Made by a program: the position numbers and the translations under genes
Assembly (NCBI RefSeq): GCF_943193015.1
Contig: NZ_CALPCM010000015.1
Span: 1 to 64,000, forward strand
Origin: Hominisplanchenecus_A murintestinalis
GTDB taxonomy: Bacteria > Bacillota > Clostridia > Lachnospirales > Lachnospiraceae
Direction: 5' to 3'
DNA: 64,000 nucleotides
Part shown: positions 51,557 to 60,273 of the stretch, one piece after another
How the letters are laid out: every line of letters starts with the position of its first letter
How positions within the stretch are numbered: position 1 is the stretch's first letter
Notes under the pieces: model-generated
Told to the model about the DNA's origin: nothing
Seen by the model: only the letters and a program-made list of their open reading frames with translations
Database searches by the model: none

Positions 51557-52720
51557 TTACTGCTCGCCGGATGAGCTTTCACTCTCCTCTGTATCGGAAG
51601 CAGACTCGCTCTCCTGCCCTTTTTCAGACAACTCGTCCCCGCTGCTCTGGTAATTCTCATCACTGACTGTCGTATCCTCTGAAAAGCCTGTCTGGTTAAT
51701 AATATAATTGCTCCGCTCAACTACATCATCCGACGGCTCATAATCTTCGTCGCCAAACAGGAAAATATGGAGCTGGTCTACATTCTTTTCCAAAGTCACA
51801 GGCACCTCATTGTACTTTCCGTCCTCCGAAGTCCTGTGCCAGAATGGGAAGCCTGTCGTCTCGCCTATCTTATAAGACAGCATACTCATCCCCATAGAAA
51901 GAATCTCGCTCTTAGAAATATTTGTGCTAATCTTTGGGAATACTTCATCCATCATCTTATTCAGCGTTCCGATGTCCGCGCTTTTCGCCTTATCCACGAT
52001 TTTCGCAATAACCTCGCGTTGACGCAGGGTACGCTTATAGTCATTTCCGCCTCCATAACGGATTCTGCAGTACGCGGTCGCCTGAACGCCGTCCATGAGA
52101 TATGTCCCGCCGCTTGGCAGTCTCTCATAGTCTTTCTCCGCTACCTTGGACACGCTGACACAGTAATTGCTCAAATGCTCTGCCTCTTCATCCGTAACAG
52201 TAAGTTCAATCCCGCCCAGCTCGTCAATGATATCCGTAAGCGCGCTGAAATCCACCATTACATACTTCGAAATATCCATATCCAAGTTCGTATTCAGCAT
52301 ACTCAGAGCCCACTCCATACCGCCGTTCGGATAAGAAGAATTTGCTTTTCCGTATCTGTCCTCCCCGATATTCAGCAGCGTATCCCTATAAATGGACACC
52401 AGGTTCACCACCTTGGTATCATTGTTGATACTGGCAATAATAATCGTATCTGTATTTTCCTTTTTTTCGTCCACGCCGAAAAGTGCGATATTCATATATC
52501 CTTTCAGCGTAGGGTTTGTCTCCGCCGTCTTATTCACGACAACTTTTTTCTCGTCCAGCTTCTCTGTTTCCATCAGGTTCAGTTTTGAGTCAACCTGTAT
52601 GTAGACATAGGCAACTCCGCATACCAGAAGAAGCAGGATAACTTCTACAACAAAAAGTATCTTCCTCCTCCTGTATTTCTTATAAGCCGCACTTTTCTTA
52701 TCCACTTGTCTTTTTCCCAT
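51557..52720 (-). CDS. LytR-CpsA-Psr (LCP) family glycopolymer transferase
   Basis: Membrane-anchored enzyme that attaches teichoic acid or capsule polymers to peptidoglycan. Basic N-terminus and one transmembrane helix (about 20-42), then the LCP domain (about 75-290) with NIALFGVDEKKENTDTIIIASIN, SIYRDTLLNI, and the pyrophosphate-binding arginine motif TAYCRIRYGGGNDYKRTLRQREVI. The C-terminal 60 residues are Ser/Glu-rich and acidic. ATG at 52720 is preferred over the GTG at 52726 by spacing from GAGG. Last gene of the glgB-mscS-csoR-LCP run. Confidence 0.93.
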   Translation of the reverse strand: MGKRQVDKKSAAYKKYRRRKILFVVEVILLLLVCGVAYVYIQVDSKLNLMETEKLDEKKVVVNKTAETNPTLKGYMNIALFGVDEKKENTDTIIIASINNDTKVVNLVSIYRDTLLNIGEDRYGKANSSYPNGGMEWALSMLNTNLDMDISKYVMVDFSALTDIIDELGGIELTVTDEEAEHLSNYCVSVSKVAEKDYERLPSGGTYLMDGVQATAYCRIRYGGGNDYKRTLRQREVIAKIVDKAKSADIGTLNKMMDEVFPKISTNISKSEILSMGMSMLSYKIGETTGFPFWHRTSEDGKYNEVPVTLEKNVDQLHIFLFGDEDYEPSDDVVERSNYIINQTGFSEDTTVSDENYQSSGDELSEKGQESESASDTEESESSSGEQ

Positions 52721-52734
52721 TTTCACATATCCTC

Positions 52735-53103
52735 TTATTTAATAAATCTGTCAATGGCCCTGTTCAATTCTTCAATCGCCTCTGTATCCCCTGTCTCTAC
52801 CGCTTCCACCAGACAATGCTGGATATGGTCATGCAGGATGACCTTTCCTGTATTATTAATAGCCGCCTTTACTGCCGAGAGCTGAATCAGCACTTCGCTG
52901 CAGTCCCTCCCGCTCTCAACCATTTTCTTAATGGATTCCAGATGCCCGATTGCCCTTGCCAGGCGGTTGAGCACCGCTTTGGTATTCTCATGGGTATGCG
53001 TGTGCCCTCCATGGCAATGGGGGACATGTTCATTGTCATGAGCATGGATATGTGTATGCTCATACACACTGCCATCTTGTCTCACATGCTTATGTGGCTC
53101 CAT
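52735..53103 (-). CDS. CsoR/FrmR-family metal-sensing repressor with His-rich N-terminus
   Basis: All-helical DUF156 repressor. Residues 40-122 form the core with Cys68 (GRDCSEVL), His93 and Cys97 (HDHIQHC), the exact C-H-C spacing (25 and 4) of copper-sensing CsoR. The first 40 residues are unusual, with 12 histidines in short HxH pairs, and could be a metal-binding extension. No copper ATPase or chaperone gene is in the window; neighbours are mscS upstream (8 bp) and an LCP gene downstream. Target genes unknown. Confidence 0.88.
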   Translation of the reverse strand: MEPHKHVRQDGSVYEHTHIHAHDNEHVPHCHGGHTHTHENTKAVLNRLARAIGHLESIKKMVESGRDCSEVLIQLSAVKAAINNTGKVILHDHIQHCLVEAVETGDTEAIEELNRAIDRFIK

Positions 53104-53111
53104 TTGCTTCT

Positions 53112-54002
53112 CTACTCCTTCTCTGCCTGCCGCACAGCCACTTCAAGCTGCCGATAGGGTATTTCAATTCCCACTTCATCAAGCCCATATTTTATCGCCT
53201 CCGTAAGCCTCCATTTAGCCGCAAAGTAATCCTCCGGGCGTACCCAGGCTCTCCAGCCCAAATCCACCGAACTTTCATTCAGGGAATCTACAAAGACTTC
53301 AACCGGATCTGCCGCTAAAACGCTTTCTTCTTCCCTCAGAATCTTCTCAATCGCCTTCTTCGCCGTCTGGATATCTGCCTGGTAGGAAATCCCCACGATT
53401 TCCCGGATCTGCCGCTTTTCCTGCAGCGAGATATTCGTAAGGCTGGTATTCGATAACGTTCCGTTGGGCACGCTCACTGTCCGGTTATCCGGTGTCAGCA
53501 GATACGTATAAAAAAGGTCGATTTTCTCCACGGTTCCCTCGTTTCCACGGGCATCCTCTTTAATATAATCACCGACCTTAAAAGGCTTCATGATTAAGAG
53601 TATAAATCCTCCGGCGAGATTTGACAAGGACTCTTTTAAAGCAAGCACGATTCCGACCCCCATAGATCCTAAAAGCGCCGCTATCGAAGCTTCCTTTACC
53701 CCAAGATAACCTGCCAGCCCCGCCACAAGGATGATATACAGCAGTGCTTTAATCAGAGAATTCATAAAGTGCAGGGAACCTTCTTCCATCTGCGCCCGCA
53801 CGAAAGAACGCTTCAGGATTTTTAAAAGGAGCGCTATCACCCTGGAACCGATAAAAAAGATAATCCCGGCTATCAAAAGCTTCAATCCGAAATCCAGCAG
53901 AGCCGGAATTTTGCCATTAATGTAAGAAAGCATCCTGTTTGCCTCTTCTGCTTTCTCCTGCACTACCTTCGCTACCTGTTCCCCCAGTTCTGTTTCCTGC
54001 AT
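53112..54002 (-). CDS. Small-conductance mechanosensitive channel (MscS family)
   Basis: Osmotic safety valve. Three membrane segments in the N-terminal 130 residues; the pore helix TM3 is glycine/alanine-rich (EASIAALLGSMGVGIVLALKESLSNLAGGFILLI). Beta domain LMKPFKVGDYIKEDARGNEGTVEKIDLFYTYLLTPDNRTVSVPNGTLSN is the MscS signature. Ends with the alpha/beta C-terminal domain. 296 residues. Starts 3 bp after the glgB stop, so co-transcribed. Confidence 0.94.
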   Translation of the reverse strand: MQETELGEQVAKVVQEKAEEANRMLSYINGKIPALLDFGLKLLIAGIIFFIGSRVIALLLKILKRSFVRAQMEEGSLHFMNSLIKALLYIILVAGLAGYLGVKEASIAALLGSMGVGIVLALKESLSNLAGGFILLIMKPFKVGDYIKEDARGNEGTVEKIDLFYTYLLTPDNRTVSVPNGTLSNTSLTNISLQEKRQIREIVGISYQADIQTAKKAIEKILREEESVLAADPVEVFVDSLNESSVDLGWRAWVRPEDYFAAKWRLTEAIKYGLDEVGIEIPYRQLEVAVRQAEKE

Positions 54003-54005
54003 GTT

Positions 54006-56330
54006 TTACCTCGCACTCCGCGCCTTCACGTATTTCCCTTCTAAATCTGCTTTCAGATTTTTCTTCTTTGCCGGAGCCTTTCCTGTTTCACTCTTTGCCG
54101 CCTTGTTATCTTTTGCTTTCGGCGCAGACTTTGTATACGAGAAAATAGAAATTCCCATAGGCGGCACCTTAATTGTAATGGAATTCGGCCTGTCGTCGCA
54201 TTCTTCTTTCTTTGACTGCTTAAGGCGTGGATTCACCGCGCCGCTTCCTCCGAACTCTCCCCTGTCACTGTTGAAGATTTCTTTGTATTTGCCCGCATAT
54301 GGCACGCCAATCTTACGGTTTTCATATACCAGCGGCGAGAAATTGCACACAACCAGCAGGGTTTCTTCCCGTTTCTTTGTATTCCTTGTGAACACCAGCA
54401 TATTTTCATTTCCTGAAATCGCATTGATCCAGGTAAATCCGTCCGGGTTATGGTCAAGCTGATACATCGCCGGATGCTCCCGGTAGAACTTATTCAGCGC
54501 CGTCATATACTCTTTCATCTGTCTGTGCTCGTCATACTGCAAAAGATTCCATTCCAGGGATTTCGCCTCCGACCACTCGCTGTACTGGGCAAAATCCTGT
54601 CCCATAAAGAGCAGCTTTTTTCCGGGATGGCACATCATGTAGCCATATGCCGCCCTCAGGTTCGCGAACTGCTGCGCCCGTTCCCCAGGCATTTTCCCTA
54701 TCATGGATGCCTTTCCATGCACAACCTCATCATGAGATAGCGTCAGTATGAAATCCTCGCTGTAAGCATACACCATGCTGAATGTCAGCTCCCCGTGGGC
54801 GCCGCCCCGGAACAGCGGGTCTTTTGACATATAGTCAATAAAATCATTCATCCAGCCCATGTTCCACTTGTAGTCAAAGCCCAGCCCGTCATCCTCCACA
54901 TCTCCGGTAATCTTCGGCCATGCCGTGGACTCCTCTGCAATCAGCAGCACATCCGGATACTTTTTCTTAAAAACAGAATTCAGATGCTTCAGAAATTCTA
55001 TTGCTTCCAGATTCTCGTGGCCGCCGTACATATTCGCAACCCACTCACCGTCTTTCTTTCCGTAATCCAGATAGAGCATAGATGCCACCGCGTCCATGCG
55101 GATACCGTCTGCATGGTATTTTTCTGCCCAGAACAGAGCGTTCGCAATCAGGAAATTTTTTACTTCCGGACGGCCGTAATTGTAAATCAGAGTCCCCCAG
55201 TCCGGATGCCAGCCCTGCCGCGGGTCAAGATGCTCATAAAGGCATGTCCCGTCAAATGCGCACATGCCGAACGTATCCCGCGGAAAATGCGCTGGAACCC
55301 AGTCCAGGATCACGCCGATTCCCTGCTCATGCATATAATTCATAAAATACATAAAATCTTCCGGCGAACCGCAGCGGCTGGTAGGCGCATAATATCCGGT
55401 AACCTGATAGCCCCAGGACGCGTCAAAAGGATGCTCCATAACCGGCATCAGTTCCACATGGGTATAGCCCAGCTCCTTAATATATTCTGCCAGCATCGGC
55501 GCAATTTCCCTGTAATTGTAAAATTCGCGCTCCCCATCTTCTGGTTTTTTCCAAGAGCCAATGTGCATCTCATAAATAGAGATTGGCGCCTTTTTATTCT
55601 GCATCGCTTTACGCTCTTTGCGATAAGCGTCATCCGTCCAGGTGAACTTCGTCAAATCTGCTACGATAGACGCATTATCCGGGCGGACTTCCGCCGCATT
55701 GCCATAAGGGTCTGATTTCAGGAATGTCAAACCGCCTTTTGCCTTTATTTCATATTTATAAACCGTTCCCGCTTTCATCCCGGGTACGAATAATTCGAAG
55801 ATACCGGAATCCCACAGCCGCCTCATTGGAAGACGCCTCCCGTCCCAGAGCACTGAATCACACACCACGCTCACCCGCACGGCATTCGGCGCCCACACTG
55901 CGAAAAGCACGCCCGCCACGCCATCGATAACCATTGGATGAGCGCCCAATTTCTCATAAATATCATAACAGATACCCGCATTAAATTTCTTCGTATCCTT
56001 TTCCGTAATCTGAGGAGCAAATGCATAAGGATCCGCAAACTCTTCCACGGCCCCATTGTCAAATTCTGCACAAATCGTATATTCCGGAATGGTCTTTCTC
56101 GGAATCAGTACTGCAAAAAATCCTTCTTCATCCTCCATAATCATCGGATACTCTTTCTTCCCGCCGGATACCTTCACGGATGCTTTCACAGCCGTGGGAA
56201 GAAATGTCTGTATCAGGACTCCATCCTCCGTGATATGCGGTCCTAAAATACTGTGTGGGTTATCCTCCTCTGAATACACAAGCGCTTCAATCGCCGCCCA
56301 ATCCATCAGATTATATAGTTTTTCCTCCAT
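54006..56330 (-). CDS. glgB: 1,4-alpha-glucan branching enzyme
   Basis: GH13 enzyme that makes alpha-1,6 branches in glycogen. N-terminal CBM48 modules (about 10-110 and 125-225; NPHSILGPH, FAVWAPNAVRVSVV), then the catalytic barrel with DWVPAHFPRD, the nucleophile Asp in DGIRMDAVASMLYLDYG, the acid/base Glu in LIAEEST and LSHDEVVHGK. C-terminal beta domain to about 735, then a Lys/Ala-rich tail of roughly 40 residues (APKAKDNKAAKSETGKAPAKKK) not usual in GlgB. No other glycogen genes are in the window. Confidence 0.94.
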   Translation of the reverse strand: MEEKLYNLMDWAAIEALVYSEEDNPHSILGPHITEDGVLIQTFLPTAVKASVKVSGGKKEYPMIMEDEEGFFAVLIPRKTIPEYTICAEFDNGAVEEFADPYAFAPQITEKDTKKFNAGICYDIYEKLGAHPMVIDGVAGVLFAVWAPNAVRVSVVCDSVLWDGRRLPMRRLWDSGIFELFVPGMKAGTVYKYEIKAKGGLTFLKSDPYGNAAEVRPDNASIVADLTKFTWTDDAYRKERKAMQNKKAPISIYEMHIGSWKKPEDGEREFYNYREIAPMLAEYIKELGYTHVELMPVMEHPFDASWGYQVTGYYAPTSRCGSPEDFMYFMNYMHEQGIGVILDWVPAHFPRDTFGMCAFDGTCLYEHLDPRQGWHPDWGTLIYNYGRPEVKNFLIANALFWAEKYHADGIRMDAVASMLYLDYGKKDGEWVANMYGGHENLEAIEFLKHLNSVFKKKYPDVLLIAEESTAWPKITGDVEDDGLGFDYKWNMGWMNDFIDYMSKDPLFRGGAHGELTFSMVYAYSEDFILTLSHDEVVHGKASMIGKMPGERAQQFANLRAAYGYMMCHPGKKLLFMGQDFAQYSEWSEAKSLEWNLLQYDEHRQMKEYMTALNKFYREHPAMYQLDHNPDGFTWINAISGNENMLVFTRNTKKREETLLVVCNFSPLVYENRKIGVPYAGKYKEIFNSDRGEFGGSGAVNPRLKQSKKEECDDRPNSITIKVPPMGISIFSYTKSAPKAKDNKAAKSETGKAPAKKKNLKADLEGKYVKARSAR

Positions 56331-56420
56331 AGCATACCTCCTGCTATTCCGTTTTCTTCCATTCTATCACAAATATACCTGAATCCGCAATAAAAGATGG
56401 CATTTCTTAACATTCTGCAC

Positions 56421-56557
56421 GTAACAGTTCAGCCTTCGGTTTCCTGTTACTGGCATCAAGCCATGCAAAACCACTTCGTGGTGGCTTGACGCCCCTCAAC
56501 CGAAACGCTATTTCACGGACTTTGCAGCAAGCGCAAAGTCCTGGGCTAAACTGTTAC
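56421..56557. repeat. 137-bp intergenic element with GTAACAGTTYAGCC inverted ends
   Basis: The left end GTAACAGTTCAGCC and right end GGGCTAAACTGTTAC are imperfect inverted repeats. Inside are two hairpins: CAAGCCA...TGGCTTG with a nested CCAC/GTGG, and GGACTTTGC/GCAAAGTCC. No coding capacity. It occupies much of the 338-bp gap between glgB and the DUF1015 gene. Relatives lie at 5929 and 33661. It resembles a MITE or extragenic palindromic repeat. Confidence 0.75.
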
Positions 56558-56571
56558 TTCTGCACAAAACT

Positions 56572-56615
56572 AAAAAGAAAGAGACACCGCCCTCTCACCG
56601 CGTCTCCCTCTTTCA
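56572..56615 (-). terminator. Possible terminator of the DUF1015 gene
   Basis: On the minus strand AAAGAGGGAGACGCGG can pair imperfectly with CGGTGTCTCTTT, followed by CTTTTTAG. Imperfect stem, so tentative. Confidence 0.4.
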
Positions 56616-56668
56616 GCCAACAGTCCGATTGCCGGAACTGCCGCGCTCCACTGCCAGGCATCCTTTGT

Positions 56669-57901
56669 TTAAAGTTCATGAATAAACAGCCCGCTCCGCA
56701 GTTTCGGCTCAAACCAGGTAGACTTTGGCGGCATAAGCAGACCCTGGTCCGCTACCCTGTACAGTTCTTCAATAGACGTAGGGTACATGGCGAAAGCCGC
56801 CTTACAGTCTGTATGTACCCGCCGCTCCAGCTCTGAAAGCCCGCGGATTCCTCCGATAAACCCAATCCGGCTGTCTGTTTTTGGATCTGTGATTCCCAGA
56901 ACAGGCGCCAGCACCTCCCTCTGCAGGATGGACACGTCCAATCCCTCAATAGGGTCGTCGCTTTCATACTCTTTTCTGACTGTAAGGGCATACCACTGAT
57001 TCCCCAGGTACATTCCCATCTTTCCCTTTTTTTCCGGCGAATATGCTTCCCCACATTTTTCTACCAGAAATTTTTCTTCCACAGCCTCTAAGAATTCTTC
57101 TTCCGTCAGCCCGTTCAAATCATGCACGACCCGGTTATAATCCATAATAAAGAGTTCTTCACCCGGAAACAGCACCGAAAGGAAATAGTTAAATTCTTCC
57201 TCTCCTGTATATCCCGGTTTTTCAGCTCTGCGCTTCCTGCCTACTGCCACTGCTGAGGCAGCACGGTGATGTCCGTCTGCAATATAAATGCTGTCCATGC
57301 CTCCAAAAATCTCTATAATCCTCTTTACCGTTTCATCCTCCGCAATCATCCAGCCCCGATGCTCCACGCCATCTTCCGATGAAAATGCAAACAGCGGCTC
57401 TCCCGTCTTTACCCCGGCAAAAATTTCCTGGAGTGCTTCCTGTCTCCTGTATGCCAGGAAAATCGGCCCTGTCTGGGCGTTGCATACATCCACATGGCGA
57501 ATGCGGTCCGCCTCTTTATCCGCCCTGGTATTCTCATGCTTTTTAATCACCTGATTTAAATAATCATCCACCGAAGCGCATGCCACCAGGCCGGTCTGGC
57601 AGCGTCCCGCCATCCTCTGTTCATACAGGTACAGGCAGGGCTTTTCCTCCCGCACAAATTCACCCTTCTCTACCATTTCCCAGAGTAAATCGTGCGCCCT
57701 CTGATACACCTTAGGGTCATAAACGTCTACGCTGTCATCCAGTCCTGTTTCCGCCCTGTCGATCCTCAAAAAACTCATCGGTTCTTTCTCTACCTGTATT
57801 TTTGCTTCCTCCCGGCTGTAAACATCATAGGGAAGCGCCGCGATTCTCGCTTCCAGCCCCTTCCTGGGACGGATGCCGGAAAATGCCTTAATCCTTGCCA
57901 T
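56669..57901 (-). CDS. DUF1015-family protein
   Basis: 410-residue protein of the DUF1015 (PF06245) family, function not established. Pattern: ARIKAFSGIRPRKGLEARIAALPYDVYSREEA at the N-terminus, FLRIDRAETGL, HENTRADKEADRIRH, YIADGHHRAASAVAVG (conserved central motif) and a C-terminal KSTWFEPKLRSGL. In clostridia this gene is often next to serA/serC, as here, so a serine-related or kinase-like role has been suggested by context. It is separated from serA by a hairpin at 57939. AAGGAG precedes the ATG. Confidence 0.9.
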   Translation of the reverse strand: MARIKAFSGIRPRKGLEARIAALPYDVYSREEAKIQVEKEPMSFLRIDRAETGLDDSVDVYDPKVYQRAHDLLWEMVEKGEFVREEKPCLYLYEQRMAGRCQTGLVACASVDDYLNQVIKKHENTRADKEADRIRHVDVCNAQTGPIFLAYRRQEALQEIFAGVKTGEPLFAFSSEDGVEHRGWMIAEDETVKRIIEIFGGMDSIYIADGHHRAASAVAVGRKRRAEKPGYTGEEEFNYFLSVLFPGEELFIMDYNRVVHDLNGLTEEEFLEAVEEKFLVEKCGEAYSPEKKGKMGMYLGNQWYALTVRKEYESDDPIEGLDVSILQREVLAPVLGITDPKTDSRIGFIGGIRGLSELERRVHTDCKAAFAMYPTSIEELYRVADQGLLMPPKSTWFEPKLRSGLFIHEL

Positions 57902-57938
57902 AACAGCTCTCCTTAATTGAATTTATTATTTATGAATA

Positions 57939-57978
57939 AGAGAACAGCAGGGCATATGCGCAATTACTGCTGTTCTCT
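57939..57978 (-). terminator. Hairpin after serA
   Basis: Perfect 12-bp stem AGAGAACAGCAG/CTGCTGTTCTCT (57939-57950, 57967-57978) with a 16-nt loop. On the minus strand an AT-rich TATTCATAAATAAT follows instead of a clean U-run, so it may only partly stop transcription into the DUF1015 gene. Confidence 0.6.
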
Positions 57979-57994
57979 ATGGATTTTACAGATA

Positions 57995-59158
57995 CTATTT
58001 AATTACCCTTACCCTGAGTACGCCGTCCACACTCTTTAGACGCTCCAGTACCTCTGCACTTAAAGGCTGCTCCAAATCAAAGAGCGAGTACGCATAGTCC
58101 CCTTTACTTTTGTTAACCATGTTGCAGATATTCATGTCTGCATTTCCAAAAATAGAAGTAAACTGGCTAATCATATTCTTCGTATTTCTGTGATTAATCC
58201 CCACACGGCATACGCTGATGCAGTCTCCCATATCACAGTTCGGATAGTTCACAGAATTCCTGATATTTCCATTCTCCAGATAATCTTTCAATTCCTGAAC
58301 CGCCATCACCGCACAGTTTTCCTCAGACTCTTCGGTAGACGCCCCAAGATGCGGAATTACGATGCAGTCCTTTTCTGCCGCGGTCGTATGATTCGGAAAA
58401 TCTGTTACATATTTCCTGACTTTTCCAGTCTTCAGCGCCATGACCATAGCATTCTCGTCTACCAGGATATCCCTGGCAAAATTCAGAACTACTACGCCGT
58501 CTTTCATCATATTGATCGCTTCCTGGTTAATCATATTTTTCGTAGACTCCAGAAGCGGTACATGGATGGTAATAAAATCACATTCCCGGTAAATCTCGTT
58601 CACATCGTTGATATGCTTAATATTTCTTGAAAGCTTCCATGCCGCATCCACCGAAATATACGGGTCATACCCATAAACTTCCATGCCCAGATTCACTGCG
58701 GCATTTGCTACCAGGATTCCAATCGCGCCCAGACCGATGATTCCCAGCTTCTTTCCCTGGATTTCATGTCCTGCAAACTGTTTCTTCTGCTTCTCAGCCA
58801 GCTTCGCAATCTCTTCGTTCTGACGTTCTGTCTGCACCCAGTTTACGCCGCCGATGATATCGCGGGACGCCAGCAGCATTCCTGCCAGTACCAGTTCCTT
58901 TACACCGTTGGCATTTGCGCCCGGCGTATTAAATACCACGATTCCTTTATCTGCACATTTCTCCAGCGGAATATTATTTACTCCCGCCCCGGCTCTGGCA
59001 ATCGCCTCCAAGGTCTCCGGAAGCTCCAGGTCATGCATCGCCGCGCTTCTTACCAGTACGGCATCTGCCTCTTCGATGGTATCTACTTTTTCATATTCGT
59101 CGTCAAACAGTCCGAGGCCCGCCTCGGCAATTGGATTTAAGCATGTATACTTTAACAT
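57995..59158 (-). CDS. serA: D-3-phosphoglycerate dehydrogenase
   Basis: First step of serine synthesis: oxidises 3-phosphoglycerate with NAD+. NAD-binding LGIIGLGAIGILVANAAVNLGMEVYGYDP, a DFITIHVPLLESTKNMI strand, catalytic VIPHLGASTEESEENCA (His), and a C-terminal ACT domain (about 315-387) that could bind serine. At 387 residues it is the short form without the ASB domain. ATG at 59158 follows GAGGAG; it begins 1 bp after the serC stop, so coupled. Confidence 0.95.
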   Translation of the reverse strand: MLKYTCLNPIAEAGLGLFDDEYEKVDTIEEADAVLVRSAAMHDLELPETLEAIARAGAGVNNIPLEKCADKGIVVFNTPGANANGVKELVLAGMLLASRDIIGGVNWVQTERQNEEIAKLAEKQKKQFAGHEIQGKKLGIIGLGAIGILVANAAVNLGMEVYGYDPYISVDAAWKLSRNIKHINDVNEIYRECDFITIHVPLLESTKNMINQEAINMMKDGVVVLNFARDILVDENAMVMALKTGKVRKYVTDFPNHTTAAEKDCIVIPHLGASTEESEENCAVMAVQELKDYLENGNIRNSVNYPNCDMGDCISVCRVGINHRNTKNMISQFTSIFGNADMNICNMVNKSKGDYAYSLFDLEQPLSAEVLERLKSVDGVLRVRVIK

Positions 59159-59159
59159 T

Positions 59160-60242
59160 TTACAGATTCTCCTCTTCAAATTTCTTCATAAACTCCACTA
59201 ATTTTTCCACACCCTCTATCGGCATGGCATTGTAAATGCTGGCTCTCATTCCACCTACGCTGCGGTGGCCTTTCAGGTTCTCCAGGCCTGCTGCTTTTGC
59301 CTCTTTTACAAATTTAGCATCCAGCTCTTTGTCCCCGGTAACAAACGGTACATTCATTAGGGAACGATCCTCTTTTACCACAGTCCCATGAAACATCTTG
59401 CTCTGATCCAGAAAATCATACAGGATCGCAGCCTTTTTCTCATTGCGCTCCTTCATCGCTTCCAGCCCGCCCATATTTTTCAGCCATTTAAACACCTTCC
59501 CGCACATATAGATGCAGTAGCAGTTCGGCGTATTGTAAAGGGACTCCGCGTCTGCATGGGTTTTGTACGTAAGCATGGTCGGCGTGCCAGGCAGTACGTC
59601 CTCCGTAATCAAATCCTCACGAACAATCGCGATAACCATTCCCGCAGGTCCGATGTTCTTCTGCACACCGCCGTAAAGGATACCGTATTTCGCCACGTCT
59701 ACAGGCTCCGATAAAAAGCAGGATGATATATCTGACACCAGCAGTTTCCCTTTGGTATTCGGCAGTTTCTTAAACTTTGTGCCGTAAATCGTGTTATTTT
59801 CACAGATATACACATAATCCGCATCCTCGCTGATTGGAAGATCGGAACAGTCCGGAATATAAGAAAACGTCTTATCCTCAGATGACGCGATTTTATTTGC
59901 CTTCCCGTATTTCTGCGCCTCCTGGTAGGCTTTCTTTGCCCACTGCCCGGTAACAATATAGTCTGCCACTTTATTCTTCATCAAATTCATCGGAATCATG
60001 GCAAACTGCTGGGAAGCGCCGCCCTGAAGGAATAAAACTTTATAATTGTCAGGGATGTTCATCAAATCCCTCAAATCCTGTTCTGCCTCTTTGATGATAT
60101 CATCGAAAACCTGCGATCGGTGACTCATTTCCATAACGGACATGCCGGAACCCTTGTAATCCATCATTTCCTCTGCTGCTTCTCTTAGTACCTCTTCCGG
60201 CAATACGGCCGGACCCGCTGAAAAATTGTACACTCTGCTCAC
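59160..60242 (-). CDS. serC: Phosphoserine aminotransferase
   Basis: PLP enzyme converting 3-phosphohydroxypyruvate to phosphoserine. The gene starts with GTG at 60242 (SRVYNFSAGPAVLPEEVL), with GAGGAGG 8 bases upstream. The frame remains open to 60368 but that would overlap ilvB, and the 360-residue product is exactly family length. Motifs: FLQGGASQQFAMIPMNL, SDISSCFLSEPVDVAKYG and PLP Lys in YGGVQKNIGPAG; terminal GHRSVGGMRASIYNAMP. Followed immediately by serA. Confidence 0.96.
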   Translation of the reverse strand: MSRVYNFSAGPAVLPEEVLREAAEEMMDYKGSGMSVMEMSHRSQVFDDIIKEAEQDLRDLMNIPDNYKVLFLQGGASQQFAMIPMNLMKNKVADYIVTGQWAKKAYQEAQKYGKANKIASSEDKTFSYIPDCSDLPISEDADYVYICENNTIYGTKFKKLPNTKGKLLVSDISSCFLSEPVDVAKYGILYGGVQKNIGPAGMVIAIVREDLITEDVLPGTPTMLTYKTHADAESLYNTPNCYCIYMCGKVFKWLKNMGGLEAMKERNEKKAAILYDFLDQSKMFHGTVVKEDRSLMNVPFVTGDKELDAKFVKEAKAAGLENLKGHRSVGGMRASIYNAMPIEGVEKLVEFMKKFEEENL

Positions 60243-60273
60243 TTTTGTTTCCTCCTCATCAAATAAAATATTT

